Origin: Paraburkholderia tuberum STM678
Lineage (GTDB): Bacteria; Pseudomonadota; Gammaproteobacteria; Burkholderiales; Burkholderiaceae
Assembly (NCBI RefSeq): GCF_902833905.1
Contig: NZ_CADFGP010000049.1
Coordinates: forward strand, 1 to 51,654
Reading direction: 5' to 3'
Length of the DNA: 51,654 bases
Shown: positions 7,073 through 15,743 of the stretch, one piece after another
Layout: every line of letters begins with the position of its first letter
How positions within the stretch are numbered: the first letter of the stretch is position 1
Position numbers and translations under genes: made by a program
The notes under the pieces: generated by a model
The model's input: the letters and a program-made list of their open reading frames with translations, nothing else
Database searches by the model: none
What the model was told of the DNA's origin: nothing

Positions 7073-7336
7073 TCAGTCGTCGAAATATCCCGCCGCCAGC
7101 GCCTCGTCGAAATCGGTGATCCATGGTGCGAAATGATCGGTGTCGTAGATCGCCATTTTGCCGTTGGTGATGCGCGTTATGGAGATCTGCCGGATCGCTC
7201 CTTTTCTGCCACCGGAGCGGGAGTTATCGTCGTCCGCGATCTTGAACTCGCGCAAATCAAGTCCCCGGCTTGCAAGCACAGCCTTGACGTCTTCCTGTTC
7301 GTCCCACGAAAACTCGGTGAAATCATGGGCTGTCAT
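7073..7336 (-). CDS. small hypothetical protein (87 aa)
   Basis: Unrecognised 87-residue protein beginning MTAHDFTEFSWDEQEDVKAV. The start at 7336 is preferred over the in-frame ATG at 7390 because an extended -10-like element (7368-7376) lies between them, giving a 31-nt leader with a GAAGAGACG purine-rich site. The N-terminus is acidic and helical, the centre (RQISITRITNGKMAIYDTDH) strand-like, and the end acidic. Its promoter-like sequence groups it with the small genes at 2.7-3.7 kb although it is 3.6 kb away. Confidence 0.55.
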   Translation of the reverse strand: MTAHDFTEFSWDEQEDVKAVLASRGLDLREFKIADDDNSRSGGRKGAIRQISITRITNGKMAIYDTDHFAPWITDFDEALAAGYFDD

Positions 7337-7639
7337 GTTCGTCTCTTCGGCGCGGTGAGGGAAAAACATCCTAGCATGGCGGCGTGACATGCCTGGCAGG
7401 CGACTTGGCCTTTTATTTACGTATCGCGTTGATACCCCTCGCTCTCAGGGCGGCCACGTCTGATTCATCGGGCAGGGTGATCACGTCTGACGTCCAACCC
7501 GGTCCGCACGTGCTTGGCGTTTGGCGCGGTGGTGAAAACAGGATTTTTGTGACCGTTGTTCGGTCATGCCCGCCATCTCTAGCGACGACACTCGGGAGGG
7601 CGTTGTCACGTTACCGAGGCGGTCGCGTAAGATGTCGCA
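7337..7639. other. intergenic stretch before the IS6 transposase
   Basis: No gene. It contains the promoter-like element for the minus-strand 87-residue gene, an inverted repeat GTATC/GATAC (7421-7425 and 7431-7435), and presumably the left end of the IS6-type element, although I could not identify its terminal repeat. Confidence 0.4.
7368..7376 (-). promoter_or_regulatory. extended -10-like element (TGCTAGGAT)
   Basis: Identical nine bases to the element before the zinc-ribbon gene. It ends 31 nt before the ATG at 7336 and is followed by a T-run and CC as in that case, so the similarity extends past the hexamer. Confidence 0.45.
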
Positions 7640-8372
7640 ATGAAAAAGACGAAATCGCTCTATCACGGTCACCGCTTTCCCGCCGCAGTCATCAGTTGCG
7701 CCGTGCGTTGGTATTTCCGCTTCCAGCTGAGCCTGCGTGATATCGAGGAATTGCTGTTCGAACGCGGCGTGTTCGTGAGCTACGAGACGATCCGCCGATG
7801 GTGCGACAAGTTCGGCGGGGGCTTCGCGCATCGCGTCAAGGCTGCGCGCCGCAAACCGGGCAGCACCTGGCATCTCGATGAGATGTTCGTGACGCTGCGC
7901 GGTGAGCCATACCTGCTGTGGCGGGCCGTCGACGAGCATGGTGCCGAACTCGAAATCCTGTTGCAGAAGCGGCGCGAAGGCTGCCGCCAAACGTTTCATC
8001 AACCGCGTGCTTCGCTCATGCCCTGTGCCGCGCAAGATCGTGACCGACCAGTTGCGCAGCTACCCGGCCGCAAAGGCCGACATTCCCGAATTGGCGAACG
8101 TGAAGCACGTGTTCGTCAAAGCGGCAGCCCGGTTGAACAACCGGGCGGAGAACAGCCACCAACCTACCCGCGAACGCGAGCGTCGCATGCGGGGATTTCG
8201 CGACTGCAAACGCACGCAGGCATTCCTCTCGTGTTTCGGTCCGATACGGCAGCATTTCGCGCTCAAGGGGCATCTGCTGCGTGCTTCGCTCTATCGCAAA
8301 CACCTCGCGGCTCGATTCGCTGCGTGGCACGAATTCACCGACCTCACCCAGAATCCGTCGAGTGCTTGCTGA
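7640..8372 (+). pseudogene. IS6-family transposase, frameshifted
   Basis: Two overlapping frames together make a full IS6-family DDE transposase. Frame one (from the ATG at 7640) has the IS6 N-terminus (RFPAAVISCAVRWYFRFQLS, the GVFVSYETIRRWC helix) and the first catalytic Asp in WHLDEMFV. Near base 7970 the reading must shift: the second frame continues with AAAKRFINRVL, the second Asp in KIVTDQLRSY, and the catalytic Glu in NNRAENSHQPTRERERRMR. Homologues have an extra two bases at the junction (an Asp or Glu codon before Lys). IS6 elements are not known to use programmed frameshifting, so the gene is probably dead. Confidence 0.8.
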
Positions 8373-8482
8373 GCAATGGTGACCTCTGCCACCGTTTCGT
8401 TTTGCTACCGGCAAGTTGACAAAGCCTCACGCGGTCCAATGAAAGCGCACCGCATCCACGGACCAACATTCCAGCCCGCTGC

Positions 8483-9421
8483 TCACACGGCTGCGAGTCC
8501 GTAGTGCTTTTCTATTCCATCAACGAGTTGCAGTACCAGCCGATTCATCGCAACCCTGGTTCGCCATGCCACATGCGACGTTACGATCAGATCCGTTCTT
8601 TGACTGCGCAGCAGAGGATGATCGCGCGCCGGCGGCTCCTGTTCGAGCACGTCCAGCGCCGCATTAGCGATCAGCTTTCGATCAAGTGCTTCGATAAGCG
8701 CAGCCTCATCGACAATTCCACCGCGCGCTGTGTTCACCAGCGATGCGGTGCGCTTCATCTGCCTGAATTCGGCGGTGCTGAAAAGATGACGTGTGTCCTC
8801 CGTGAGCGGACAGTGCAGACTGATCACATCCGCTTCGCGGAGTAGTGCGTCGAAACGGGTATATCCGGGGCGCACGGCTGTCCGCCCTTTCCTGTCGCCG
8901 AACAATACGCGCATGCCGAACGCTTCGGCGAGTTGCGCAATGCGCTTGCCGCCATGTCCCCCGCCAATCACGCCAAGTGTCGAGCCATATAGATCGTCCA
9001 CCGGATGCAGCTCCGCGTAGAACGTCGGCGAACCGCTCCAACCTCCTGTATGGACATCTTGCCAGTACGGGATGAGATTGCGGCGCAATGCCATCATCAG
9101 TGCGAACGCGTGTTCAGGAACCGAGATCGCGGAATAGCCGGCGCACGTCACGACCTCAATGCGGCGAGCGCGGCAGGCGTCCAGATCGAGATGGTTGACT
9201 CCGGCAGCCGGCACGCCGATCAGTTCCAGATGTGGCATCTGCAGCAGAGCTTCACGCGACAACGGCACCTTATTCGTGACGACGATGTTCGCCGCCCGGC
9301 AACGCTCTACAATCTGCTCGGTTCTCGTCGACGGATATTCTACCCAGCGGTGCGCAAACGAAAACCTGGGCAACTCGACGGAAAGCGTCTCACGATCCAG
9401 AAATATGATGTTTTTCAACAA
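8483..9421 (-). CDS. D-isomer-specific 2-hydroxyacid dehydrogenase
   Basis: A 312-residue NAD(P)-dependent dehydrogenase converting a 2-ketoacid and a D-2-hydroxyacid, of the glycerate dehydrogenase / hydroxypyruvate reductase group. The nucleotide-binding GxGxxG is at about residues 150-158 (VIGGGHGGKRI). The catalytic Arg is in VNTARGGIVDEAAL, Glu in DVLEQEPP and His in VTSHVAW. Cytoplasmic. It is the last gene of the leftward operon dctP-dctQM-gntR-ddh, 15 bp after the regulator gene. With the 2-keto-3-deoxy-type aldolase on the other arm, a role in interconverting a hydroxyacid and a ketoacid of the same pathway is plausible. Confidence 0.85.
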   Translation of the reverse strand: MLKNIIFLDRETLSVELPRFSFAHRWVEYPSTRTEQIVERCRAANIVVTNKVPLSREALLQMPHLELIGVPAAGVNHLDLDACRARRIEVVTCAGYSAISVPEHAFALMMALRRNLIPYWQDVHTGGWSGSPTFYAELHPVDDLYGSTLGVIGGGHGGKRIAQLAEAFGMRVLFGDRKGRTAVRPGYTRFDALLREADVISLHCPLTEDTRHLFSTAEFRQMKRTASLVNTARGGIVDEAALIEALDRKLIANAALDVLEQEPPARDHPLLRSQRTDLIVTSHVAWRTRVAMNRLVLQLVDGIEKHYGLAAV

Positions 9422-9436
9422 GCCACTCCAATTTCA

Positions 9437-10153
9437 TTAGCGCTCGGACGGAGTCGTAGATACGGTGTCCAGCATGCGCTTCTTGCCCGTCTGCACATGA
9501 TTTTCAAAAGCCTGCGCGGCCGCGTCGGCGTGGCCGGCACGCAGCGCCTCGAAAAGCTCCCGGTGCTCCTTTGAGGAACGCTGCATTTGCGTGAACGAAT
9601 ACACGCCCTTGTGAATGTAGAGTGTCAGTTCATCTTCAACGGCCTGATTGATCGTGATCAGTCGGGGGTTCTTGGTCGCCGCCATCACCTGACGGTGGAA
9701 CTCGGTGTTCAGGGTCCGATACATGCGGCTGTCGCGTTGGGCCACAGCCGCATCCATCTGGTCGAGCAGCATATCGAGCAAGTGCTCCTCTTCAGTGGCC
9801 AGACGCAGCGCAGCGAGACGTCCCGCCGTGCGTGCGAGCCCTGCGCGAATCTCATACAGATCCATCGCCTCTTCTAGAGACAGTCGCCGCACTTCCGCGC
9901 CCCGATTTGGCACGATGCGAACGAGTCCGGCCTGTTCAAGCGAGCGCAACGCCTCGCGCGCCGAATTACGGCCGACGCCGATCTGGTTGGCGAGCGCCTG
10001 CTCGTTCACGCGCTCACCCGGGCGCAAATCCCCGCGCTGGATCATGGCGCGCACCTGATCGCGGATGTCGTCGAGCTTCGACGCAATCACCTCCGGTGCA
10101 CGTGCATTCACCGTGCCTTTCACCTCACCGTTGGGCGCGCTTTTCATGTCCAT
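9437..10153 (-). CDS. GntR-family transcriptional regulator, FCD type
   Basis: A 238-residue regulator with an N-terminal winged-helix GntR domain (QRGDLRPGERVNEQALANQI, then SAREALRSLEQAGLVRI) and a C-terminal all-helical FCD ligand-binding domain (residues about 95-225), where Asp/His residues such as those in EFHRQVMAA usually hold metal and an organic acid. The start at 10153 is chosen because AAGG precedes it and upstream codons overlap the transporter gene with no homology. It follows dctQM by 26 bp. A likely operator is TTGACA-N6-TGTCAA at 13289-13306. FCD regulators usually sense pathway acids and repress. Confidence 0.9.
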   Translation of the reverse strand: MDMKSAPNGEVKGTVNARAPEVIASKLDDIRDQVRAMIQRGDLRPGERVNEQALANQIGVGRNSAREALRSLEQAGLVRIVPNRGAEVRRLSLEEAMDLYEIRAGLARTAGRLAALRLATEEEHLLDMLLDQMDAAVAQRDSRMYRTLNTEFHRQVMAATKNPRLITINQAVEDELTLYIHKGVYSFTQMQRSSKEHRELFEALRAGHADAAAQAFENHVQTGKKRMLDTVSTTPSER

Positions 10154-10179
10154 TGCCTTGTCTGTGCCATTCGATACCT

Positions 10180-12093
10180 CTATTTTGCATGCAGAAAGCC
10201 TACCGATACCCACGGAACCAGCACTATCACGACGAGGGCCACCGCCAAAGCCCCGAGATAGGGCCAAACGCGGCGCATCGCGGTGGACGGATCGACCTTG
10301 CTGACCGCGCACGCCGCGTAGAAGCCAAGGCCCAGCGGGGGCGCAAACAGACCCAGTCCCATCGCGAATACCACGACCATCGCATAGTGCACGTCCGAAA
10401 TGCCCATGGCGCGCGCAATCGGGAACAGTAGCGGCCCGAAAAGTACGATCGCAGGGATACCTTCAAGAAAGCTGCCGAGCATCACGAATGTAACGGCAGA
10501 AATCGCGAGGAAGCCCAGCTTGCCCCCGGGTGCCGCCATCATCAAGTTGGCGAGTTGCGCGGAGAAGCCCGACTGCGTGAGCGCCCATCCCATTGCCGTT
10601 GCGCAGCCGATGATGATCAGAATCGCGCCGGACAGCGAGGCCGTTTCGACCAGAATAGGGCAGAGCCGGCTCCAGTCGAAGCGGCGGTACAGTAGCAAAC
10701 CGACCACGCAAGTGTAAGCCACGCCGATCGTCGCCACCTCCGTCGCTGTCGCGATTCCTTCCACCACGGCGGCGCGGATCACGAAGGGCAGCGCGAGCGC
10801 AGGCAGCGAGATCAGGAATGCGCGGCTGATTTCGGCCCCGGAGACCCGTTGCACGCCTTGCATGATTTCCCGGCGGCTTTTGAACCAGACTACTGCCGCG
10901 AGCGCTACCGCGCCGACCACCGCCGGCATGAAGCCGCCTGTGAACAGCGCCGCGATCGAAACGCCGGTCACCGAACCGATTGTGATCAGCACGAGACTGG
11001 GCGGAATGGTTTCCGACATGGCCGCCGCCGAACTGAGCATCGCGACGAGGTCGCCTTCATTCGCGCCGCGCTTTTTCATCTCCGGGAACAGGCCCGGCGC
11101 GAGCGCAGCCATATCCGCCACCTTCGAGCCGGAGATGCCGGAGACGAGGTACATGGCGCCGATCAGCACGTAGGCGAGGCCGCCACGCTTGTGCCCGATC
11201 AGCGATGCGAGGAAACGGATCATCGCTTCGGCAAGTCCCATCGCTTCCATTAGCGCGCCCAGCAGGATGAACAGCGGGACGGCGAGCAGGATCAGGCTGG
11301 ACATCCCCTGATTCATCGTGCTCACGACAATCGTCAACGGTGCGCCGGTGACGGTTGCGAGGTAAGCAAACGTGCACACGCCGAAGGCGACCATGATTGG
11401 CACGCCGAGACAGATGATCGTAATCACGCCGACGGCGAAAAAAAGGATCAGGCTGAGCGCGGTCAGTGGCGCGAGCGCTTGCCGTACGATGTAGAGCGCA
11501 ATTGCAACACCCGCCACGAGCGCGAAAGCCTTCACGCAATCGCGAAGCGACGAGCGCTCGAGCAACCGCGTAATGGCGAGCACGAGCATCAGCACAGCCG
11601 CCACGGGAATCGCGGCCGCGGGAATGGCATTCGGCAGATCGAGCGCCGGCGTGCTGATGATCCATTCGTTCATCGCCCAGTCCGTTGCCGGCCGTACCAG
11701 CAGCAGCACGAAAGTCATCACGATGAAATTTCCAACCGTCTCCGCAAACGCGCGATTTTGCGGCGACATTCTGACGACGAACATCGTCAGTCGCATATGT
11801 TCGCCGCGGCGCAACGCCACCACTGCGCCCAGCATCGACAGCCAGATGAACAGGATCGACGCAAGCTCGTCACCCCAGATCAACGGATCCTGCAACACGT
11901 AGCGGCAGGTAACGTTGGTGAGAAGCAGCACCACTTCGGCCGCCAGCAGCAACGCAGCGGGCACTTCGGTGATCCACTTGATGGCCGTCTCGAGTGTGCT
12001 GCCGACGCGCACGACCTTCGACACCGCATGTCGGTCCTTCGGCGCGCCCATGTCGTGGGCGAACACCTGCTCGGGATGAACTCGGGAAGTCAT
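10180..12093 (-). CDS. dctQM: TRAP transporter, fused DctQ-DctM membrane subunit
   Basis: A 637-residue inner-membrane protein that fuses the small (DctQ, about residues 35-180, four membrane helices) and large (DctM, about residues 200-630, about 12 helices) subunits of a tripartite ATP-independent periplasmic transporter. DctM signatures are seen in VPLFILLGALMEAMG, the SGSKVADMAAL segment and SSAAAMSETIPPSLVL. Start at 12093 is preferred to an ATG at 12132, which overlaps the upstream stop, because GGAGA lies seven bases before it. It imports the substrate handed over by the DctP-type protein encoded just upstream, driven by an ion gradient. Confidence 0.92.
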   Translation of the reverse strand: MTSRVHPEQVFAHDMGAPKDRHAVSKVVRVGSTLETAIKWITEVPAALLLAAEVVLLLTNVTCRYVLQDPLIWGDELASILFIWLSMLGAVVALRRGEHMRLTMFVVRMSPQNRAFAETVGNFIVMTFVLLLVRPATDWAMNEWIISTPALDLPNAIPAAAIPVAAVLMLVLAITRLLERSSLRDCVKAFALVAGVAIALYIVRQALAPLTALSLILFFAVGVITIICLGVPIMVAFGVCTFAYLATVTGAPLTIVVSTMNQGMSSLILLAVPLFILLGALMEAMGLAEAMIRFLASLIGHKRGGLAYVLIGAMYLVSGISGSKVADMAALAPGLFPEMKKRGANEGDLVAMLSSAAAMSETIPPSLVLITIGSVTGVSIAALFTGGFMPAVVGAVALAAVVWFKSRREIMQGVQRVSGAEISRAFLISLPALALPFVIRAAVVEGIATATEVATIGVAYTCVVGLLLYRRFDWSRLCPILVETASLSGAILIIIGCATAMGWALTQSGFSAQLANLMMAAPGGKLGFLAISAVTFVMLGSFLEGIPAIVLFGPLLFPIARAMGISDVHYAMVVVFAMGLGLFAPPLGLGFYAACAVSKVDPSTAMRRVWPYLGALAVALVVIVLVPWVSVGFLHAK

Positions 12094-12128
12094 GACTCGT
12101 TCTCCAGAAACTCTTCGATGGTCCGCGC

Positions 12129-13157
12129 TCATGCGAACTTCTGCGTGTACTTCTCGAGCAACGCCCAGGCTTCATCACCGTATTTCTTGCGCCACTGATC
12201 GTAGAAGCCGGCTTTTTGAAGCGATGCGCGGAACGGCTGGATATCGGGCTTGTTGAACGCCATGCCGTGCGATTGCAACTGCCCGACGAGCGACGTGCTC
12301 AGTGCGGCGACGTCCGCGCGTTCAGCCACTGCGGCCGCATTCAGGTGTTTCGCCACGATCGTCTGCAAGTCCGGCGGCAGGTTGCCCCACGAACGCGCGT
12401 TGCCGAGGAACCAGAAGCCGTCCCAGATATGGCCAGTCAACGAGCAGTACTTCTGGACTTCATAGAAGCGACCGGTTTCGATCAGCGCGAGCGGGTTTTC
12501 TTCCGCGTCGACCACCTTGGTTTGCAGCGCCGAATACGCCTCGCTGAAGTTGATGCTGGTGGGCGAGGCGTCGAGCGCCTTGAACATCGAGGTCCAGAGG
12601 GGGCTGACCGGCACGCGGATCTTCAGGCCCTTGAGGTCGGCCGGGCTTTGCACCGGCTTGACCGAACTCGTGAGATGGCGAAAGCCGTTGTCCCACGGTT
12701 TTTCCATCGCGACGAGCCCGACCTTCGAGATCGCCGTGCGGATGTGGCTGCCGAGTTCGCCGTCCATTGCCGCCCATACCTGGTTGTAATCCTTGAACGC
12801 GAAGCCGATGCCGTTGATCGCGGAGACCGGCACCAGCGTCGACAGCACCACGCCACCTTGAGTAAGGAAGTCGATGGCCCCCGAACGAACCTGCGACAGC
12901 ATGTCGGTATCCGTTCCCATCTGACCGTTCGGGAAAATCTGCAACTCGACGCGGCCGCCGGTTTCTTTCTTGATGGCGTCCGCCGCTTCTTTTGCGCGGA
13001 CATTGAGCGGATGGGACAGCGCCAGATTGTTCGCGTACTTCAGCTTGAACTGCGCGGTCTGGGCCCGGGCGAGCGACGAAAAGAAGCCGGTCCCGGTTGC
13101 CGCCACCGCGGCTGCTCCGAGGGTTTGAAGAAAGGTACGACGGGAATACGAACTCAT
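12129..13157 (-). CDS. dctP: TRAP transporter substrate-binding protein, DctP type
   Basis: A 342-residue periplasmic binding protein of the DctP family. It begins with a twin-arginine signal (SRRTFLQTLG, then a hydrophobic stretch and cleavage after ARA), so it is probably exported folded by Tat. The family core is evident: ANNLALSHPLNVRAKEAAD, then IFPNGQMGTDTDMLSQVRSG, with the carboxylate-binding Arg expected in the KGLKIRVPVSPLW segment. The start at 13157 follows a GGAG site. First gene of the leftward operon, divergent from the aldehyde dehydrogenase. DctP proteins mostly bind organic acids. Confidence 0.9.
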   Translation of the reverse strand: MSSYSRRTFLQTLGAAAVAATGTGFFSSLARAQTAQFKLKYANNLALSHPLNVRAKEAADAIKKETGGRVELQIFPNGQMGTDTDMLSQVRSGAIDFLTQGGVVLSTLVPVSAINGIGFAFKDYNQVWAAMDGELGSHIRTAISKVGLVAMEKPWDNGFRHLTSSVKPVQSPADLKGLKIRVPVSPLWTSMFKALDASPTSINFSEAYSALQTKVVDAEENPLALIETGRFYEVQKYCSLTGHIWDGFWFLGNARSWGNLPPDLQTIVAKHLNAAAVAERADVAALSTSLVGQLQSHGMAFNKPDIQPFRASLQKAGFYDQWRKKYGDEAWALLEKYTQKFA

Positions 13158-13404
13158 TTTGTCTCGCTCCATGGAAAGGGAGGGCTGCATGACGCATTCG
13201 GCGGCGCCGCGGCGTTCTTTTTAGCGATTCGTCGGCTTCGCAAGTGCATGCGACAAATCATATTTCGCTGACACACACTCTAAAAGTGTTGACACTTAGC
13301 TGTCAAGGTGTTGATATAAGAAAAAGAGTGCATGCAAGAGCGCACCCCGGGAAAGCACCTAGGAAAGTCGGGGAATGTCCGCGATACCTATCAGGAGGAG
13401 GCAA
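13158..13404. promoter_or_regulatory. bidirectional promoter region of the catabolic locus, with overlapping inverted repeats
   Basis: This gap separates the two divergent operons. TTGACA (13289-13294) and TGTCAA (13301-13306) make a perfect inverted repeat with a 6-bp centre; overlapping it, AAGTGT (13284-13289) and ACACTT (13292-13297) form a second one. The same TTGACA can serve as the -35 of a rightward promoter with GATATA about 18 bp later, so a bound repressor would block it. The GntR/FCD protein encoded in the leftward operon is the obvious candidate. Confidence 0.6.
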
Positions 13405-14886
13405 ATGGAACTAGAAGCGCACTACCGCGAGCACGGCTTGCTGCTCGGCGGTCGCTGGCAGGCCACGACGGCTGACAACGGCCAGCTTTCGATCAATCCG
13501 GCGACGGAACAGCGGCTGGGCTATATGCCGCTGGCTACGCAGGCACAGGTCACCGAGGCCATCGACGCCGCGACCGAGGCTTCGGCCGCAATGCGCAAGC
13601 TCACACCGTGGGAGCGCTCAGCGTTACTGCGCCGGGCCGCAACACTCATCCGCGAACGCACGCCGCAACTCGCACGAATCGTGGCGCTGGAAACCGGCAA
13701 GCCAATCGCGCAGGCCAGTGGGGAAGTTAACGCGTCCGCTGAGTCGGTCGACTGGTTTGCCGACGAAGCACGCCGCGTGTTCGGCATGTCATACGAAAGT
13801 CGCGTCAAGGGCGGACGGTATCTGGTGCATTACGAGCCGCTCGGCGTGGTCGCCGCTTTCACGCCGTGGAATTTCCCGCTGCTGCTGCTGGCCCGCAAGA
13901 TGGGCCCGGCGCTGGCCGGCGGCAACGCGATCGTGATCCGGCCGTCAAACGAAGCGGCCGGCGCGACGATGGCACTGGTGCGCTGTTTCGTCGACGCAGG
14001 GTTTCCCGAGGGCGCGATCAATCTGGTGATCGGCAAAGCCGATGCGATTACGCCGACGATCATGGCCGATCCGCGCGTGGCGAAGATCAGCTTCACCGGC
14101 TCGGTGCCCATCGGCCGTCAGATCGTCGAAATGTCCGCGAAGACCCTCAAGAAGGTCACGATGGAACTCGGCGGCCATGCACCTGTGATCGTGCATCGCG
14201 ACGCGGACATTGGCGCTTTCGCGCATCTCGCGTCGTTAGGCAAGTTCCGCAATGCGGGCCAGGTTTGCGCATCGCCGACGCGCTTCTATATCCACGAATC
14301 GATCTTCGACAAGACCGTGAAGGCGCTGGTCGAGCGTTCGGAATCGCTACGCGTCGGTGATCCGTTGCAGCAGAACACCGATCTCGGTCCGCTGACCACG
14401 TCGAAACGCCGCGAGGCGATCGAACGCCTCGTCGATGAAGCCGTGAGCGAAGGCGCCAGCGTGCTATGCGGTGGCCGGCGTCCATCGCAATTCGGCCGCG
14501 GCTGGTTCTACGAGCCGACGCTCGTCGCCAACCCCGCTCCGCACCTTGGTCTGATGAACGACGAGCCGTTCGGCCCGGTCGGCACGCTCACCCCGTTCAC
14601 GACGATGGACGAAGCCATCACCGAGGCGAACCGGCTGCCGTTCGCGCTTGCGGCCTATGTCTTCACGCGCTCGATGCGCAACACGCTGGAAACCACCGAA
14701 CGCTTGCAGGCCGGCGTGGTCGGCGTGAACACATTCGTGGCGTCGACGGCGGAGACGCCATTCGGCGGCAGCAAGGACAGCGGGTTCGGACGCGAAGGCG
14801 GCCCGAACGCGATCCGCGACTACATGGACACGAAATTCATCAACCTCGAACTGGCGAACGACGAGCCGCTCGACGCCACCGCCTGA
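13405..14886 (+). CDS. NAD(P)-dependent aldehyde dehydrogenase, semialdehyde dehydrogenase-like
   Basis: A 493-residue aldehyde dehydrogenase superfamily enzyme oxidising an aldehyde to a carboxylate. Motifs in order: TPWNFPL (Asn that stabilises the thiohemiacetal), the Rossmann loop FTGSVPIGRQI, general base Glu254 in MELGG, nucleophile Cys288 in GQVCASPTRFY, and EPFGPV. The start at 13405 sits after a strong AGGAGGAGG; an ATG 30 bp upstream lacks one. It resembles succinate-semialdehyde dehydrogenases. First gene of the rightward operon, abutting the aldolase gene, and therefore likely to oxidise the aldehyde released by it. Confidence 0.9.
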   Translation: MELEAHYREHGLLLGGRWQATTADNGQLSINPATEQRLGYMPLATQAQVTEAIDAATEASAAMRKLTPWERSALLRRAATLIRERTPQLARIVALETGKPIAQASGEVNASAESVDWFADEARRVFGMSYESRVKGGRYLVHYEPLGVVAAFTPWNFPLLLLARKMGPALAGGNAIVIRPSNEAAGATMALVRCFVDAGFPEGAINLVIGKADAITPTIMADPRVAKISFTGSVPIGRQIVEMSAKTLKKVTMELGGHAPVIVHRDADIGAFAHLASLGKFRNAGQVCASPTRFYIHESIFDKTVKALVERSESLRVGDPLQQNTDLGPLTTSKRREAIERLVDEAVSEGASVLCGGRRPSQFGRGWFYEPTLVANPAPHLGLMNDEPFGPVGTLTPFTTMDEAITEANRLPFALAAYVFTRSMRNTLETTERLQAGVVGVNTFVASTAETPFGGSKDSGFGREGGPNAIRDYMDTKFINLELANDEPLDATA

Positions 14887-15723
14887 ATGGAATCCATGAT
14901 GCAAAGCATCAAGAATCACGCAAAAGCGCAACTGGCCGCGGGTGAGCTGGCACTCGGCATGGGCCTGCGCCAGGCCCGCACCGTCGACATCGCGCAGATC
15001 GCGCAGACGGCCGGTTTCGACTGGCTGTTCATCGATATGGAACACAACTCGATGGACATCGACACGGCCGCGCAGATTTGCGCCGCCGCGCTGGTGGGCG
15101 GTGTGACGCCGATCATCCGGGTGCCAGGGCACGAGCCGTTCCACGCCACACGACTGCTCGATACCGGCGCGATGGGCATCGTGGTGCCGCACGTGAGTAC
15201 GCCCGAACAGGCCGCGCGGATCGCCAATATGTGCCGCTTCCCGCCTGCCGGCGGACGGTCGATCCCTGGCATGCTGCCACAGGTCGGCTTCCAGTCTCTC
15301 CCGATCGCCGATGTGGTTCGCGCGATCAACGACGAGGTGCTGGTGGTGGCGATGATCGAAACCCGCGAAGGGCTCGAGAACGCCGACGCGATCGCGGCGG
15401 TGCCGGGCATCGACGTGCTGCTGGTCGGCGCGACCGATCTCGCGGCGGATCTCGGTATTACTGGGCAACTTGGCCATATGCGTGTGGCGGCCGCCATCGA
15501 CGCCGTGTGCGCCGCATGTCACCGGCACGGCAAGGTGCCGGGCGTGGGCGGGGTGTACGACGAAGCACTGATGACCGCGTACGTGCGGAAAGGCGCGCGT
15601 TTCATTCTTAGCGGCTCGGATCTTGCGTTCCTGATGACGGGGGCGAAGTCGCGTGCGGGAATGTTGCGTGCAATTCCGCTCGGGCAAGTTGAAGAAGTCG
15701 TGGCGCAACGCAAGGTGTCCTGA
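14887..15723 (+). CDS. HpcH/HpaI-family aldolase
   Basis: A 278-residue metal-dependent (class II) aldolase of the HpcH/HpaI family, whose members cleave 4-hydroxy-2-oxoacids such as 4-hydroxy-2-oxoheptanedioate or 2-keto-3-deoxyglucarate to pyruvate and an aldehyde. Family features: FIDMEHNSMD, the Arg-containing VPGHEP loop, GAMGIVVPHVST, metal-binding Glu in MIETREGLENAD and Asp in LVGATDLAADLG. The gene follows the aldehyde dehydrogenase with no gap; ATGs at 14896 or 14899 are alternative starts. In the homoprotocatechuate pathway an HpaI aldolase likewise feeds a semialdehyde dehydrogenase. The true substrate is unknown. Confidence 0.88.
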   Translation: MESMMQSIKNHAKAQLAAGELALGMGLRQARTVDIAQIAQTAGFDWLFIDMEHNSMDIDTAAQICAAALVGGVTPIIRVPGHEPFHATRLLDTGAMGIVVPHVSTPEQAARIANMCRFPPAGGRSIPGMLPQVGFQSLPIADVVRAINDEVLVVAMIETREGLENADAIAAVPGIDVLLVGATDLAADLGITGQLGHMRVAAAIDAVCAACHRHGKVPGVGGVYDEALMTAYVRKGARFILSGSDLAFLMTGAKSRAGMLRAIPLGQVEEVVAQRKVS

Positions 15724-15743
15724 TCGGACAAGGAGGAGACAGA

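Noticed and set aside
7384..7740. Plus-strand frame of 118 codons before the IS6 transposase
   Set aside because: It overlaps the start of the transposase in another frame and shows no family resemblance.
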